Source of the DNA: Chloroflexota bacterium | GTDB taxonomy: Bacteria > Chloroflexota > Anaerolineae > B4-G1 | NCBI GenBank assembly: GCA_011046405.1 | Contig: DSAR01000477.1 | Coordinates: 1 to 6,679, forward strand | Length of the DNA: 6,679 nt | Reading direction: 5' to 3' | Shown: positions 6,508 to 6,679 of the stretch, piece by piece | How positions within the stretch are numbered: position 1 is the stretch's first letter | Layout of the letters: each line of letters begins with the position of its first letter | Translations under genes and position numbers: made by a program | The notes under the pieces: generated by a model | Database searches by the model: none | What the model saw: only the letters and a program-made list of their open reading frames with translations | What the model was told of the DNA's origin: nothing

Positions 6508-6557
6508 ATATATCCCAAAATTGATTTGGGATATATTTGGGATAAATTTGGGATAAT
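6508..6557. promoter_or_regulatory. Operator-like array: three direct TTTGGGATA repeats at 11 bp plus one inverted copy
   Basis: TTTGGGATATA (6525-6535), TTTGGGATAAA (6536-6546) and TTTGGGATAAT (6547-6557) follow each other without gaps. An inverted copy (ATATATCCCAAA, 6508-6519) pairs perfectly with TTTGGGATATAT (6525-6536) over 12 bp around a 5-bp centre. The 11-bp spacing is about one helical turn, so bound proteins would sit on one DNA face. Placed just upstream of the putative -10, this is most simply a cooperative regulator site for the dehydrogenase. The regulator is not in the window and I do not recognise the motif. Confidence 0.65.
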
Positions 6558-6679
6558 TACCCGGACTTAGCCTCTGGAAGTGACTGCTCACCTTGTGCCC
6601 GCCGGATCACAATCCGGCAGTTTACAGGCGACGTGTTGGCTTCCGTCACCACCCATGATGGCCCTTGCACCATCGACGC
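6558..6679. other. Right-edge sequence without a recognised gene
   Basis: A minus-strand frame is open from the edge to a TAA at 6559-6557 (40 codons). A second minus frame is open for 29 codons to a TGA, and a plus frame is also open to the edge. None resembles a family I know, so the tail of a gene entering from the right is possible but unproven. A perfect hairpin GCCGGAT-CACA-ATCCGGC (6601-6618) lies inside, without a T-tract. Confidence 0.35.

Noticed and set aside
6601..6618. GCCGGAT/ATCCGGC hairpin as a terminator
   Set aside because: The stem is perfect but short, and neither side has a run of T.

Overview
The window is a stretch of bacterial chromosome carrying several unrelated small transcription units. 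It has six protein genes (one cut by the left edge), one tRNA gene with its own promoter and terminator, and an unusual amount of intergenic repeat structure. The protein types (an FGGY kinase with a MurR/RpiR regulator, an Rrf2 regulator near a TauE/SafE permease, a dolichol-phosphate-mannose-synthase-like glycosyltransferase, an acyl-CoA dehydrogenase) and the good sigma70-type promoters and Shine-Dalgarno sites fit a free-living heterotrophic bacterium of moderate to high GC. Chloroflexota is my tentative guess from the look of the proteins and repeats. No gene here fixes the phylum.

Layout. (1) 1-1859, minus strand: a MurR/RpiR regulator gene followed by an FGGY carbohydrate kinase gene that runs off the left edge, read from a promoter at 1934-1962. 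This looks like the start of a sugar or polyol catabolic operon under its own phosphosugar-sensing regulator. (2) 2041-2224, minus: a complete tRNA-Ser(GGA) unit with a near-consensus promoter and a strong intrinsic terminator. (3) 2532-4100, minus: an Rrf2-family regulator with four clustered cysteines and a consensus promoter, then a TauE/SafE permease gene. A 154-bp MITE-like element with 13-bp perfect terminal inverted repeats and a 6-bp target duplication lies between them. (4) 4381-5118, plus: a family 2 glycosyltransferase, divergent from the Rrf2 gene. A large palindromic repeat precedes it and a second palindrome follows it. (5) 5293-6557, minus: an acyl-CoA dehydrogenase convergent with the glycosyltransferase, preceded by an array of four 9-bp half-sites (three direct at 11-bp spacing, one inverted). 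The right edge, 6558-6679, has no recognisable gene.

I see no defence system, CRISPR array, phage gene or transposase gene. The least explained signals are the four non-coding structures: the MITE-like insertion, the two palindromic repeats around the glycosyltransferase, and the operator-like array upstream of the dehydrogenase.
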